Part shown: one piece after another, positions 1-13,580 of the stretch
How positions within the stretch are numbered: position 1 is the stretch's first letter
Layout of the letters: each line of letters opens with the position of its first letter
Source: Polytrichum commune
Lineage: Eukaryota > Streptophyta > Polytrichopsida > Polytrichales > Polytrichaceae
Direction of reading: 5' to 3'
Assembly: GCA_950295325.1 (NCBI GenBank)
Contig: OX485809.1
Coordinates: 11,284,001-11,348,000, forward strand
DNA length: 64,000 nt
The notes under the pieces: model-generated
Databases searched by the model: none
What the model was told of the DNA's origin: nothing
Seen by the model: only the letters and a program-made list of their open reading frames with translations
Made by a program: the position numbers and the translations under genes

Positions 1-1752
1 CTTTTAGGCCTTTGACCAAAGCAATTATGGTTTTAGTATACCGGAGCATTATTTTGGTCCACTTTAGCATGCTTGTACCATGCTATGATCACATTTCATG
101 GTCTAGCATAGTCACCAAATACGAGGGCTTAGTCCTCTTTAACATGAAAATCACATTTCTTTGCTTAGAACCCACCAAATGATGTACCATGGCATACTTG
201 AGCCATGCATGTCCTACTAAAGGTTCTTTAACACTAGGGGTGGTTGTAGTTGCGGTTGCGGTTGCAGTTGTGGTCGTGGTCGTGGTCATGGTCGTAGTTT
301 ACTTTCCTTGGATGTATTTCCTTGAGAAAAAAAACATAATAAATGCTAACCACAACCATAACCATGTTAGGCCCCATCAACCCCACTGCTTACTTCCCCA
401 TGGTTAACCATCCTTGGGGTGGTTGGTTATGCTTACGTGAGATTACTAGATTAGTAAAGAGCTTCAAAGCCAAGGTCAGGGGAGAAAGTGAAGGAGGCAA
501 CCATTTTAATGTTGCGATCTAAAACCAACAAGGAGAAGCAACACTTTGATTTCCTCTCTCTCTCGCCCAAAACAAAAACCATTTGATATTCAACTATAAT
601 ATAGAAGATCAACCCCACCAACATAACATTACTCAACCGATGAGCTATGTTCGGCTGCCTTGACTTCAAATTTTTAGTTTGAAGCACTGGGATTCCGACA
701 CCCGGAGGTTTTATTCTCGGATATACCATGGGGCCCATGAACACAACTCATCAACTACAATTAATATTATGAATGACCATACCCCGAAGATCAAGATAAC
801 AAGACGACGAACACACGACATCTAGTTACAAATAAACTCGTTTGAGTTTGAAAAACAACGAACTTGTTCATATTCAAAACTTTGAGGAAGATTGCCGATC
901 GATTTAGAAGAATTTACAAAGTATTCCTTGGTTTTCATAACGAACAACCGAAAGACGTTAACATGTAACCGATCGAGATTGGGAACACTAGAATCTCAAC
1001 CGATTATGCCCAAAAAGCTACCCGGGTCCCAACCCCGTTTATGGTGTAAACAACCTTCAAGGGTGACGCACAATTGCTTCTTTATTCATGTGTGGGGGGG
1101 GGGGGGTTTGTGTGTATTACGGTTTCTTCCCAAATTCTCTCTATGCGACTCGAGCCAAGAACTAGAGTTGCAAAAATCAAGGCAACATAAGGCCACTCAT
1201 TAGGCCTAGTGTGGGGCGCCCCAAAAAGATGGAGTAGTTCCCTCATCCCGGGACTTAGCCTCCAATCCCTCCTTTCTCTCCGGAATAGCCTCAAAGCGGG
1301 CCAACAACCCTCACCGAATCCCCAAAACAAATGCGGACTCCATCACAACTGACTCAAAGCCATCAAATTCTAAGTTGACGAGAACCCAACAGAGCAGATT
1401 CATGAAATCGAAAGGAGCAAGAAGGAGGACCGAGCGTGAACTTGGAGCTTGCCATGTCAAATGGCAATTTTTTAATTCCCTGAAACTCACTTGAAAGAAA
1501 CCAAAAGACAAAGGTGAGAGAATGTTGAAAAACAGAGAGAAAGGAAAGACGAAGTTGACCCGTGGATTTGGGAGCTTGCCCTGCTAAAATGGATTGAAAA
1601 GGGAGTGCACAAAGTAAAGCAATCTGGTGGCGGTGAGACACCTAACCCTTGCTCGCTTTATCGCAGCCTTCACTCCGGAATTGCGGAAAACACGGGTTGG
1701 AGAAAATCTCTGGAGTGTAGTGTGAGTACTAATATATTTTAAGCCTTTGATT
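1..1752. other. Upstream flank without a supported gene
   Basis: No open frame here shows a recognisable domain or convincing exon structure. The longest frames are about 100 codons and overlap on both strands. The stretch holds a run of 13 G at 1094-1106 and one copy of a dispersed repeat at about 865-1075. I see nothing else that I can name. Confidence 0.6.
865..1075 (+). repeat. Dispersed repeat, copy 1 (flanks the SAC gene)
   Basis: This stretch shares ordered blocks with 14065-14270 in the same orientation: GAAGAAT..., then GTTAACATGTAACCG against GTCAACATGTAACCG, then ACTATGCCCAAAAA-like blocks. The two copies are about 13 kb apart and diverged. Family unknown; most likely fragments of an old transposon. 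Confidence 0.5.
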
Positions 1753-2830
1753 TTCTACAGTTTGGCTTGGACTCTGATTAGGTGGAAAGAAGTGATGTTG
1801 TGGCGGATGACGAGACGGGCCTTCCATGTTGCATCGATCTTCTATTAGAAGTGGACGTAAATAAGTACAGTGGCATGTTTCTTTTCTTCAGTAAGAGGGA
1901 GAAGCTCGTCCGTAGTGGAGGAGGAGCTTGTCGTCGTGCAAAAGGAAAGAAAGCGCACTCTGGCGGTGGCACGTAGCCCTCGCTCAACTGTCGCTTGAGT
2001 AGTCCAATCCGAAATTGCAGAAAACGCGAGGACAAAAATTACGTAGTCTGATCAGGTGGAAAGAGGCTATGTGGCGGATGAGGAGCCGTGCCTGCCATGT
2101 GTCGATCTTCTATCGGAAAGGACGTAAAGAAGAGAGAGGACGAGCTTATTAGCAGTGAAGGAGGAGCTTGTTGTAGTGCAAATTGAAAGAAAGCTTACCC
2201 TGCCGGTGACACCTAGCCCTTGCTCTCTGTTCCGAAATTGCGGAAAACACGAGGAAAACCCAAAAAACAAAAAACGTAGCGTACTGGTAATAAGTCGTTG
2301 GTTGTCACTAGTTTGGTAAGGACTCTGATCAGGTGGAAAGAGATTATTGTGGCGGATGAGGAGCCGCCGTGCCTTCTATATTGCGTCGATCTTCTCTCAC
2401 AAAGGACGCAAAGAAGAGGGAGGAGCTCCGTAGTGAAGGAGGAGCTTGTTGGCGTAGCCTACTAGTGCTACAGTTTGACTTCGAGAACGAGGTGGAAGGA
2501 AAAGTTTGTGGCGCGGATAAAATGGCCGCGCGTGCCTTCCATGCATCGACCTGCCAGCAGGCAGCACGTAAACAAGAGGTAGGAGCTAAGCTCCCGCGGT
2601 GAAGGAAGAGCGAATTGCCCGTGCCGAAAGGAAAGAAAGCTGACCCTGGCGGTGACACCTAGCCGTCGCTCTCGCGGAGTCCAATCCCAAATTGCAGAAA
2701 AGACGTGGAGAAAAATTAAGTTAGTAGTATTGACTAGACTGGAGCTGTAATTTACTGCTCTGGAGTCTGCCAGGAGGCTATTCATCTTACAGGTGCTACA
2801 GTTTGGTTAAAATTATGGCGGATGAGGAAG
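1753..2830 (+). repeat. Degenerate tandem repeat, about 275-bp unit
   Basis: Units begin near 1773, 2048, 2323 and 2490, with a partial unit near 2795. Each starts with a version of TCTGATCAGGTGGAAAGA followed by GTGGCGGATGAGGAG. Each continues with a GTAGTGAAGGAGGAGCTTG block, a GGAAAGAAAGC block and an AAATTGCAGAAAA block. The third unit is cut short and joined to a fourth that begins GAGGTGGAAGG. Short ORFs in this stretch come from the repeat and none has a recognisable domain. Confidence 0.75.
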
Positions 2831-3121
2831 CTTAATTTCCGTTCCACACTCACTTTTCACGCATCAAGCTGCCGGGAGATGGAGATGGCGTGGCACGCAC
2901 GGGAAGTTATGTAGTGCTGCTCGCTGCTACTGAAGTTTGGAGTGAGATCGCCTTGCGGATTTTGGCGTCTCAGATTTTCTGCGCCTGTGGTGTGCATTAG
3001 GATGAGAGGAGGAGGTAAGTATGTGGCGTTGTGATGTGATTTCGGTACTGGACGGAAAATACTTGTCTTGGAATTGCAAGCGTTGCCAAGTTCCGCAGGA
3101 GGTTTTCATGTTGCTTGCCTT

Positions 3122-3725
3122 CTCGTGGCGTTCGAATTCAAGCTTTGAATTCGAATTTCAATTCCCCTAGGGTTCTTCATTTGCGGCTGTTTTTGCCTAT
3201 AGAGAGAAAAGGTTACAGGAAAATAAATTCATGACGACAGTCGGTGTATGCCCGTTTGCACGAATTGCATTCTAGATTATTTTAAAATTTTATTCCAACA
3301 GACGTAAGCCACTACACCTTCTATACCTTCTATACCTTACATTAGTAAGTAATCAAATAATCAATAAATCGAGGGTCTTGTTTGTTAGATGAAAATTAGA
3401 AATGGCCGGAGGTCAAGGATGAGGGGAGCATTCAAGCTTTGAATTCGAATTCCCGCTAGCGGCCATTGCTTATAGAGCAAAGAGGTTTCAGGAAAATTCA
3501 GGTCGACAGCCGGTGTGTGTCACCCGTTGCACGAATTGCAGTCTGGTTAATTTGTTAATTTACTTATATCTATAGACGTGGGCTGCTGGGCATGTGGACA
3601 CCTTGCATTAGTAGTAATTAAAAAAAATCAAAACAGAGGCTCTTGTTTCTTGAAAGAAGGGAAAAAGAAATGGCTGGAGGTCAAGGATGAGACGAGGGGA
3701 GAAAGACATGGGAGCATTGAAATTG
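3122..3725 (+). repeat. Tandem duplication, about 300 bp, upstream of the SAC gene
   Basis: The halves 3122-3430 and 3431-3725 align in order. Each has TTCAAGCTTTGAATTCGAAT, then TATAGAG...AAAGAGGTT-like, CAGGAAAAT, GACGACAGTCGG or GTCGACAGCCGG, TGCACGAATTGCA, and AATGGCCGGAGGTCAAGGAT or its near copy. The copies differ by substitutions and small indels. They lie 570-1170 bp upstream of the phosphatase start codon, so they may be part of its promoter or 5' leader. Confidence 0.75.
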
Positions 3726-4296
3726 CGAGCTTCAGATTACTTACAAGTAGGCAGACAACAAGTATTAGGCTCTGCTCTTGAAACTGAAATGCCGGTCTCA
3801 CTCATCCAAACCCGCCGAGGTTAGGGCTTAATGAAAAGTTGCTATTTGAGTCCTTGATTTCAGTACCGAACTCATCCTCACTAGAGAGGTGTAAGTACGA
3901 CATGTATCAACAGGTTGGTTGTGGTTGTTGTATTGACCAATTCTGCAAGTCACAAAGCGTCATGTAATTTTGAAGTTGAAGTGATTGAGGCATTGTAGTG
4001 GAAGCACCTCGTCGTTGCTTCTTGTAACTCATGTGTAATGTTTTTACACTTGATGTATGCAGGTGGTATGAGATTGCCGAATTTAAGCTTAGGGCGCACA
4101 GGAATTAGGACGACGGGCGCTGCAGTTGTTTTAGCAATGGATGGCAGAGTTTGAGGGTTTAGGGTTTAGGGTATTCTGTACTCTTTTTTGTCGAAAGGAG
4201 GGGCTAGTGAGGCTTTGGCAGGTGACAAGGAGCATTCCAGAGGGGTGAACTGGAGGCGGGTTTTCCTCTGAAGTCCCATGATTGACAGGAACCGCA
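3726..4296 (+). promoter_or_regulatory. Probable 5' leader and promoter-proximal region of the SAC gene, with telo-box
   Basis: Two head-to-tail TTTAGGG units sit at 4158-4171, about 125 bp before the start codon. Telo-boxes of this type are common in plant promoters and 5' leaders of housekeeping genes. No clear TATA box was found close by. The transcription start cannot be fixed from sequence alone. Confidence 0.45.
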
Positions 4297-7200
4297 ATGG
4301 CTCCACCCATGGCTTACTCGCATCGAATGGTAGCCACGGATGCAGATCTGGACCCTAACAGCTACACGCTTGAAAAATATTGTTTGTACGAGACTCGAGC
4401 GGTATACGTACTTGTCCTTTTGCAATTTACGCCTCAACTCTTTTGCAATCATAGCACCACTGTGTTCAGTGAAGGAGTCTTTAACATATGTCTTTATCAC
4501 CTCTTATCAATTCCATCCTGTAGGGTTCATTTTTCTTTGCACATCTTGACAACAATTGTTGTGAGTTCTGAGAAAGGACAAACAATTTTCATCAGTCTCA
4601 GAATTATTTGTATAAAGGGTGTTTCTGGCTGTGATTCTACTGTTGCAGAGATATTATTTGGTTGGAAGGGACAAAAGCAAGCAGCATTGGCGTGTGCTGA
4701 AGATTGACAGATCTGAACCAAAGGAGCTTAGTATGTGTGAGGATCCTGTGGTGTACACACATCTTGAATGCAAAAATCTGTTGAAACGGATAGATGAGGG
4801 TAACAAGTCAACTGGAGGCTTGACCGAGGTTACCAAAGCCTACGGCATTATTGGTTTGTACACTTTCCTTTCTGAGTTTGTCCATATATACAATGAGCAG
4901 TCTATTTATATGCTTTTAGTTTACCTCCTTTTTTGTTTTGTCATAGGTGATTATCAACAAGAGATCCCTAAACATTTGTGTAAAGTCACCTTTGCCTTCA
5001 GTTTGTTCATTTAAGTAAACACGATTGAACTAGTCTGTGGCATCTGATAGTTGCAGGATCCAAGCTCGTAGTGAAGCTCTGATCCTTACTTGTATAAGAA
5101 CTATATATATCAGAAAGTCAAGGGGAGAACTGTATATCTATATGCTTCATTAGTGTGGGCATAACATCTGGTTGGATTGCTATACGCAGGCTTCATTAAA
5201 TTCCTTGAGTGCTATTACATGCTTTTGGTCACAAAGCGTCGACAAGTTGGGACTTTGTTTGGACATGCTATCTATACTGTTGAAGAAAGTCAAGTCCTTA
5301 CAGTGCCTCATCATTCAGTGCAGTCAGAGATTGCACTTTCAAAGGTGGAGGTCAGGTAGTCTTCTTCACCTGGCCATGGATTTATTATTGTGAATTTCAC
5401 AAGTTGTTTTAGTTACTAAAAATGGAGCTGCAACTGATGTGAGTCTATCAACCAGATACAAGAAGCTGCTTCAGGGTGTGGACCTCAATAAAGACTTCTT
5501 CTTTAGTTACACCTACAGCATCATGCAGAGTGTGCAACGAAATGTGCTCTCAAAAAGTGATGAGTATATGCCATATGAAAACATGTTTGTGTGGAATGCC
5601 TTCCTTTCGCGTGGAATTCGACAGCGTCTCAACAACACGCGCTGGACAATTGCTTTGGTGCTAGGATCCTTTGAGCAGGTTCACATGCTTCACACCATTT
5701 CTGTGTTGCTTTTTCGTTTCTCACTATGTATAGTTTGTGTTGGGGGCATCTCTTGCTTGGAGATGTCTATGTTAGTATTTGGTGAGTAGACGATGTGTTG
5801 AAGATCCTGAGAAGCGTATCAGATGAGAAGCTCTTGACAATTTATGTCTTGTGGTTGCAACAAAGTAACCGGCAGTTGATGCAGGGGTTATGAATTCCAA
5901 AGCCTCCTTGAAATGCATTGTTTATCATCTTGTTGTCATTTGTCTTCTACATTTTGGTGAGGCCATTGTCCTATCTAACTCACTGTGAGCTTGCTGTGAT
6001 TTCTGCAGGTTAATCTGTCCACTTTTGGGCATATTTTTACTGTTGTTCTCATTGCAAGAAGATCCCGACATTTTGCAGGCACAAGGTTATGTGTACACCA
6101 GCGCACTTGATTATTTAGATATGAGTTGCATTATTTTCAATTGATGTAGGTTCACAATGAGGTGACAACTGATCTTTTTGGTATCTGGTGACAGGTATTT
6201 GAAACGGGGGGTTAATGACAAGGGACGTGTGGCAAATGAGGTTGAGACAGAACAAATTGTGGTGAACGGAACTGGGGTTGGACCTGGATTTGGGCAAATA
6301 AGTTCAGTAGTGCAAGTTCGTGGTTCAATTCCCCTTTTCTGGTCTCAAGAAGCATCTCGCCTTAGTCCAAAGCCTGACATAATCTGTAAGGCAAATTCAG
6401 ATTCTACAGCTGGCTTGTGTTGTTCCAATTGACTTCACATTTCTGGTCAAACTTATGTATGTACTGTCTTTGTATTATTCCTACAGTGCAAAGGTTTGAC
6501 CCAGTGTATCAAGCAACCAGGCTTCACTTTGAGGACCTAGCAAACAGATATGGGAATCCCATCATTATTCTTAACCTTATCAAGGTACAACAATCTGGAC
6601 TATGAGTCACTTGATTTAGTGCTCAAATATAGAGTCTGAAAGGATGTTAGAACTCCTGATATCTCTTTCTCATAAGTTTCCAAGTGCAATTTACAATTCT
6701 CAATGTATGTGACACTTGATGAAACATTGTGATGTCACTTTAGATGCAACTGAGAAAAATCACTAAGACTAGGATTATGTAGTTCTCAAGTTGCTCCATC
6801 TCCCTGTGTTTGCAGACGGTGGAAAAGAGGCCTAGAGAAATGATGTTGCGTCGAGAATTTGCCAATGCAGTAGGGTACCTTAATTCAATACTTCCTGTGG
6901 AGAGCCGCCTTGAGTTTATCCACTGGGACTTTCACAAGTTCGCAAAAAGGTATATGCACTTGTTTTAAAGCATGTTCTAGAGTGTGTTTGATAGGATTCA
7001 CAGAATATGTCAGTCCTAAAACCCTGCACAGTGCATGATGCAAGTTTATTCTTGTCCTGCTGCAGCAAATCAGCAAATGTACTTGCAGTCTTGGGAGGGG
7101 TGGCCAGTCAAACCCTAGATCTTACAGACATTTATTACAGTGGCAAACGCTCAAACTCCAAAACCTGGACACAACATCGAGAAAGACTCTTGACTTCTTC

Positions 7201-10200
7201 AATGTAGGTTTCTTCCACTCCCAAGGTTCTAAGTGGTTGGTTACAGTCTTGGGCGTGTAACTGCATTCTATGCACGATCCCAAAATTTCTCATGATTTAA
7301 TCAGTGATATGAACTGGTTTTATTGGGTTGCAGCTGGAACATGTTTTGTTATGTGCTTTTATTGCCTTCCTTCTTTCATTTCTTGCCACTCATATTCTGC
7401 AAATCCATTGGCTTCCTTTATTTAAGTTTCACTGTCAAATTGAGGATGTGGTATTTGAAACAGTGAATTATACTTATTTCATCATTCTTAGTCTGAAGAT
7501 TACATTTCTAGTAGGGGTTCTACAGCTTGCATCACCTTGCTGGTTTGCAGGGAGAATTTGAGAAAGTCATCGCTAACAGATCAAGAAAGGAGAAGAGAAC
7601 CACGATTTCAAAGTGGGGTGCTTCGTACAAACTGCATTGATTGCCTTGATCGTACCAATGTTGCCCAGTATGCTTATGGGCTAGCAGCATTGGGATGTCA
7701 GCTCCATGCAGTTGGGTTAAGTGATGATAGAAAACTGGATCCAGAGGGAAGTGTTGCAGCAGCGTTGATGTCTATGTACCATAATATGGGAGATGTGATA
7801 GCAATTCAGTATGGTGGCTCTGCTGCCCACAACACTGTGAGTATTATTGTCCTCAAAGATGTTGAATGTCTGACGAGAGTTGTAGCTTTCTGGTATGACA
7901 ATGTTTATGCCGTTGTTTCATTCTGTTTTACAATTAGAACTTATATGTGAAACATATCTATCTATCTATCTATCTATATAGGCGTAAGCACAGTATCCTG
8001 GTAAGGACAATTGCTGAATAATCTGCTACTGTTGTTTCTTAAAAACCATAACTGGACCAGCCAAGTGCTGCATCCGACATTGTATGTATGGAAATGTTTG
8101 GTAAGTTCCAGTATTGGACATTTAGAAAACCTACAGTATTACAGCTAAAGATACATGTAATGATGTGCATAGGTTTTCCCAGAGAGACAGGGCAAATGGA
8201 AGGCAACGACCCAGTCACGAGAAATTCTGAATTCGATCAAACGGTATTACAGCAATACCTATACTGACGGAGACAAGCAGGATGCTATCAACTTGTGAGT
8301 TTATCAACAACCATCTGTCTGTGCTCACATGTAAAAGTGGCTGTGTCTTAGTATATTTGCCAGTTGTGAAACTGTTGCTATGAGAAGTGGTCAACACCAA
8401 GGGGGATTGTGACTACTTGAATTAAATTGTGTGCTCTTCATGAGCAAGTTATGCAGGGTATACACAAAGGACTGGTAAGTAGTACTAAAATGGGACATCT
8501 CAGTTTGTTGGTAGTTTCATTTGATGGTCTCAATTGGCAGGTTCCTTGGTCACTTTCAACCACAAGAGGGAAAACCAGATTTATGGGAGTTGGACTCTGA
8601 CTACTACTTGCATGTGGCTGGTCATGGGGATGAGTGTCCTCGAGATAATAAGTAAGCTTTATTAGTCTTCACTATGCTGCTTTGTTTATCTTGCTGCTGA
8701 AGCTATTCAGTTTTGTCAATAGGTGCTGGGAGAATGCCATCTGTTATTCTGTCCCAGACTTTGTAAAACCTTTGACTCCTGCTTTATGTCAGGCAAGCTT
8801 GTAGGTCTACTTCTCTGATTCTACTATTGAAGTAAACCTTAAATTGGTGAAAATCTATATTACCTTTCCTCATCAATTTTTACCATATGCCTCAATAGCT
8901 GAAAGATGCAATTTCTACACCAGTACTGCATTCAGTGAAAATATGAGAAGAGTTGGAAATGTTTAAGGTTGAATGAATTTCACGAAATTTGAATTGTATG
9001 CCACTCTTGAAGGACAATGGACGAGCATTATTCAAATGTTGTCGAGAGGTGGTCATTTAAAGAACATTAGAGTGCAAGTCAAACGTCATTCAAGTTTATA
9101 ATAGAGAACAAGTTTTTGCGATGAATTTTGAGCATTTTCTGTGTTGTCTTTTATCCTAAATATATCTATGCTGGGCTTAGTCTTTGTTGGGTAGCTTGTT
9201 ACTTGCAGATATTCTTCAAAGAGTTTAGAATATTGATGACAAATGCACATACCTGTTTGATCTTATCCATTGAAAAGTGTGCTGTTCTTTTTGGCTTTGC
9301 TGTGCCATGTGAAGAAACATCCTGCAAAATTCTGTTACAGAAGTGGTATCTTCTCAACAGAACATGACTAGTTCAATATCTGCAGCACGTCAACATCATG
9401 ATGATTACCACCGTATGAAGCTGACCTCCTTTGACAAGCTTCTCCAGGTAAAGTACAGCTTGGGCATGGTCTTGTTCAGTATTGATTGCTTAATTTGATC
9501 TTATATCAGTGCATTCAGAATTTTGGCTTGTTGAGGAGTCAGTAATAGTGGTTTCTCTCTGAACACAGGTGACTTGTGGCTCACTTCAGAATGTGAGGCT
9601 ATATGGACAATCGGTTGCAAAATCCAGAGGACTTGGATTAGGAAATGGAATTGCTCCTGATGCTGAGTATGCATACTTCGAAGTTTCTATCTCAGTCTTG
9701 TGCTTTTCCGTAGATTTACACCATGATATATAATGAAAAGAGGAGTGGAGCGCTACTTGAGAAAAAATAATTGGAAAAGATTGTAGGTTCATACACTGCC
9801 TTGCAGAGGCAGTGAATGCAGCTTGTGTGCAATCCTTAATCAAGAAAATGCATACATCAAAGGATAAGATTTTGTAACTGGGATCAAGGATTGGAACACA
9901 GATGTTATCACTGCCACTTACTTGTTTAATTAGTTAGTCAATAAAACATGAGCCCTTGAATAGTGTAGTAACAATGCATCTTCTTGGACTAATCTTAATT
10001 TAGGTGTTTGTTGAAGAAGCACAACTATGCTAACACAACAAATCGAACTGTTTCTTTTTAGTCAGATGGATATTGTCGTGTATCTTGATATGCCACTTTC
10101 AACAGTGCTGATGTTTGAATATGGACATGCTTCCAGGGAGGTCCAGCTTAAAAGTCCAAATTGGCTCTTTCGACAGCGTAAACAAGAATACTCGGCCCCA

Positions 10201-10945
10201 GCAAGTGCAGATCCTGTTCAACAAGCACTTCCGAAGAGAGTTGAAGATGTTTTGGAACAAGAATTCTCAAACCTGGACTGGCTGTCATCGTATGGCCTTC
10301 AAGCAGAGGAGGAGCTTTATGACAAGTATATCTCAAGCTGACAGATCTTAGCTTTTTTTTTGGGGGGGGGGGAGTTGGTTGGGGTTTGCTTATTTCTAGT
10401 TGGTACTCTTTGGATATTGTGTTACTGAGGATTTAATCCGTCAAAATTGTGTGACTTGTGCCCAACTACAGGTATCTAATGCAATCTTCCATGGAAGATT
10501 CGTGGTATGGAACCGGGCTTCTTCCGGGGTCTGTTGAAGATAGTGAAGCCAATCAACACTATCATAAATGCTGCAAGGTCAACACTGCTCCTTGCATGTG
10601 ACATTCCTTATCGTAAAAGTATTTTTGCAATATAAACTTGTGGAATAGGATGATAATCATATGTTAGGATCTATGCTTCATCCAAAATGACATTCTCAAG
10701 ATGCAATGCTGCTTTTTGTGATCCAGGGACCTGAGCTTGAATCCCTGGATTTGGATGCTAGTGAAGGGAAAGAGTTTGACTCAGCGCTAACAAGAATAAC
10801 TGATGCGTGTGACGAGGAGATGGTGAAACTATCCATGGAGTCTGCTCTTAATCAGCTACAGAATGTCGATGTTGATTTTTCCAGCATTATTCCAGAATCA
10901 GCAGAATCCATTTATTTCTGTAGCACTCCTAAATTTAGTTCTTAG
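4297..10945 (+). CDS. SAC-domain polyphosphoinositide phosphatase (plant SAC1-5 / FIG4-like group)
   Basis: Multi-exon gene. My exons are 4297-4401, 4649-4853, 5190-5355, 5456-5678, 6009-6085, 6195-6385, 6487-6584, 6816-6949, 7066-7203, 7551-7836, 8173-8294, 8541-8651, 8723-8800, 9341-9447, 9569-9666, 10137-10325, 10472-10577 and 10727-10945. All introns are GT..AG and phases match, except at the join 8800/9341, where an exon edge or a 1-nt change is unresolved. The product is about 890 residues. SAC-family blocks run in order: [85 protein letters not shown] and the catalytic CX5R loop NCIDCLDRT in exon 10, followed by GSAAHNT. Known family role: removal of phosphates from phosphoinositides such as PI(3,5)P2 on endomembranes. 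The first ATG fits because the family N-terminus follows at once. The C-terminus is less conserved and the last exon less certain. Confidence 0.93.
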
Positions 10946-13184
10946 CACGATACAATAAAAAAATAATCTAATTATTATACTCTGAGGTCTTGGAAAACCA
11001 AATTTTCCTCAGATTCTGTAATATACATGAACGAAATCCAGATAATTTTAGAGATTGAATGGTGAGGTTCTGTAAAACTCTTGTCACAGTTTGTGTGTTT
11101 GTCAATATATCTCTAGCTCTCAGTAAAATTCTGATGGCACTGAGGTGCATTTATCTGTTTGTGATTACAGCTTGACTAGATCTTTCTGGAAGGCACTGTA
11201 TCTTCACGTCACAAAGTTGCACTTTCACACCTTAATGACTCAAATCATCCAGATTATGATCTTGTTGTGTACGGCATTTTGATTAGTGAATATGCCCAAT
11301 CTTGTATAGGTATTACCATGGAGTTGTACACTGGTATATGTGCAAATATTAACTGGTACTGAAGCGAGTCGGGTATTTTATACCTGTACACACGCCCACA
11401 TTCATACCTGGCTTAAATTCAAATACCTGCAGAGCACTGGTTGGGACTTTGGGACCCGGGCTGTAATGAATCATTACAGCTGTTGCTTAAAAATTCTGTT
11501 GCTATTTGGATATTTACACCTAAGGCTACTCTCCATTGTGTCTGTTGCTCTATGATCCAAGAATAAACAATACTGAGAAGAACATGGTCACCAGGTTCGA
11601 GGATTTGTAAGAAAATTTAGCCGGTGCTGCCAAATCCACCTGCAAATCGTCCTTTACGTCTGAATGCATACCTGTCTTCCCGAGTTGCGCTGCAGATGGT
11701 GCGGCTGGAAAAGAAAATCAGCATGTTGGTAACTCTATGTTTCAATATCACCAGGTTATGGCATCATTGCAATTTTTGTGTCGAACTTAAGTTTTGAGTG
11801 TTGAACTTTTCCATATGCAGACCAAGAGAGAAACACCAGGTTGTCACAACAGACGTGATGATCAACCAGGCCGTTGAATAGCCGTGTCCTTTATGAAGGT
11901 GATGGGTTGTGACAGCCTTCCTGGGTGACAGATTAGGGGCAGTAAAAAGTGTAAATTTCTATGCTTGCTCTAAGGGACAGGGGGAAAACATTCCAGTAGA
12001 TCACACCAACCCCTTGATTTGTGTAATTGACCAGGTGGCCATCGGAAAAAATTGATTGGTTTGGCAAGTCGTTGACGAGACAAATCCAAAAGAATTAGCT
12101 AGTTGACATTTGACAATAAAAAATCCACCATTCGGTGCCAGTGTCTAGGGAGATTTTTGGGCATGATCATGTTTCCACGTCCAACCAGTTACATGTTGAC
12201 ATCTTCCGGTTTTTCTTTATGAATTTGAGGCATATTCTCTAGATTCCACTAGAATGATTAGTAATTTTTCTGAAGTCTTGAACTTCAACCAGTTGTTTTT
12301 CAAACTCAACTGGTTCATTTGTAACTACACTAAATTTGATATTTATTGTAACTTACTATTTGGAATTATGCAATGCTGTATCTGTTTACTATATGTTTCA
12401 TGTTTTACCAGAAAATGTCAAATTGATTGTTTAGACAATATAAAACATTGACAACTTTACTTGGCAAAAAATTACATCAATAGTAGAAAGATGCAACGTT
12501 GTGTAATTCTAAATAGGAAGTGACACTAAATATCATATTTAGTGTAGTGTAGCAGCCGGTTCTCCCCATTCCTTGAACCATCCAACAAGTTGGCTAGGCT
12601 ATTTAACGTGTCCTTGTTCTTCACTTTGCTTTTCTTTTAACTTGGGCAGACCGGTTGACAACCCGGTTGAAAACTCAACCAAGGAGTCGATTTGACAAGA
12701 CAACATGGACTTGATTTTGGTTCGTTAATTTTCCAGAAGAAAAATAAAATAAAATAAAATAATTCCCTCCCCGAACTACCTTTGTTTCGATGATGTGATA
12801 GCAGGTCTTATCACATCTATGCATGGGATATGATAGCTTGTCATTTGACAACCTCATGTATTTTTGTACTCACATGAGTTCAACTACATTAAACATTTGA
12901 TTAGTTTGACATTAAAATTGGTGTGCCAAGTTAATAGAGTGGTCTTCGTGACTTGTCGTGTAGCACCACGTGTCATCTAACACCCTCTCTAGTTGTCATG
13001 CAATGATAGTTAGGACAAGTAGTGTGGGTTGATGATAAGAAAAAGAAAAAGAAAAAGATGTTGGGTTCTATCCAACGTGAGAATCATCCATTAATCATCC
13101 TCGTACTAAGGATCAATGATACTTAATGTGGACAACACTACATCAAACATTTCGTGTAGCGTTGGAGTTATCCTTTAATACAAC
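10946..13184. other. Region downstream of the SAC gene, no supported gene
   Basis: The first several hundred bases probably contain the 3' UTR and terminator of the phosphatase gene. The rest is AT-rich, with no frame longer than about 70 codons that resembles a protein. A perfect 23-bp palindrome lies at 12523-12545. Confidence 0.5.
12523..12545. repeat. Perfect palindrome ACACTAAATAT-C-ATATTTAGTGT
   Basis: Two 11-bp arms flank a single central base. Closely related 23-bp palindromes occur at 61567-61589 and 62010-62032, and a half copy lies near 21083-21100. They may be fused ends of short inverted-repeat transposons. Confidence 0.7.
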
Positions 13185-13545
13185 TGGAGTTGTGGTCGGG
13201 AGTTGATTATGTTGCATACAATATTTGCCATGTTATGTAACTTTGTAGTGCATGCTTGGAGTTGGTGTGGAGGTTCGAACGAAGAATTTTCTACATCAGT
13301 TCATTGAAAACCAAACTCCTTTTGGCATCCCAAGAGGTGCTCAAATGAGCTCGTATAGTGAACCACTATAGAGTATTCTTTGTCCAACCCTCCACACCAA
13401 CTTCAATCATGCACCAAAAACTCAGAGAACATGTAAAGTATGATAGATCTACAAAATACCCAGCTCCCGGATCAAAACGCCGGTTGAATCAATGGACAAG
13501 TCTACTACATCAAGTGTCGAGTGTAGCAGCATCATATAGTCAATT
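13185..13545. repeat. Inverted-repeat (foldback) element
   Basis: The left arm (about 13190-13305, containing GGAGTTGGTGTGGAGG and GAAGAATTTTCT) pairs with the right arm (about 13345-13530, containing CCTCCACACCAACTTC). The arms are imperfect and the loop is short. It looks like a MITE or foldback relic just downstream of the minus-strand gene. Exact ends and target duplication were not found. Confidence 0.5.
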
Positions 13546-13580
13546 AGAATGGTGAAGCTTTGGGGTTCAAATTGTTGCGG

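Noticed and set aside
9128-9367. Separate small gene inside the SAC locus
   Set aside because: It lies in an intron of the phosphatase and its end overlaps a phosphatase exon in another frame.
11340-11555. 71-codon ORF downstream of the SAC gene
   Set aside because: No domain, no promoter, and probably in the 3' UTR or beyond.
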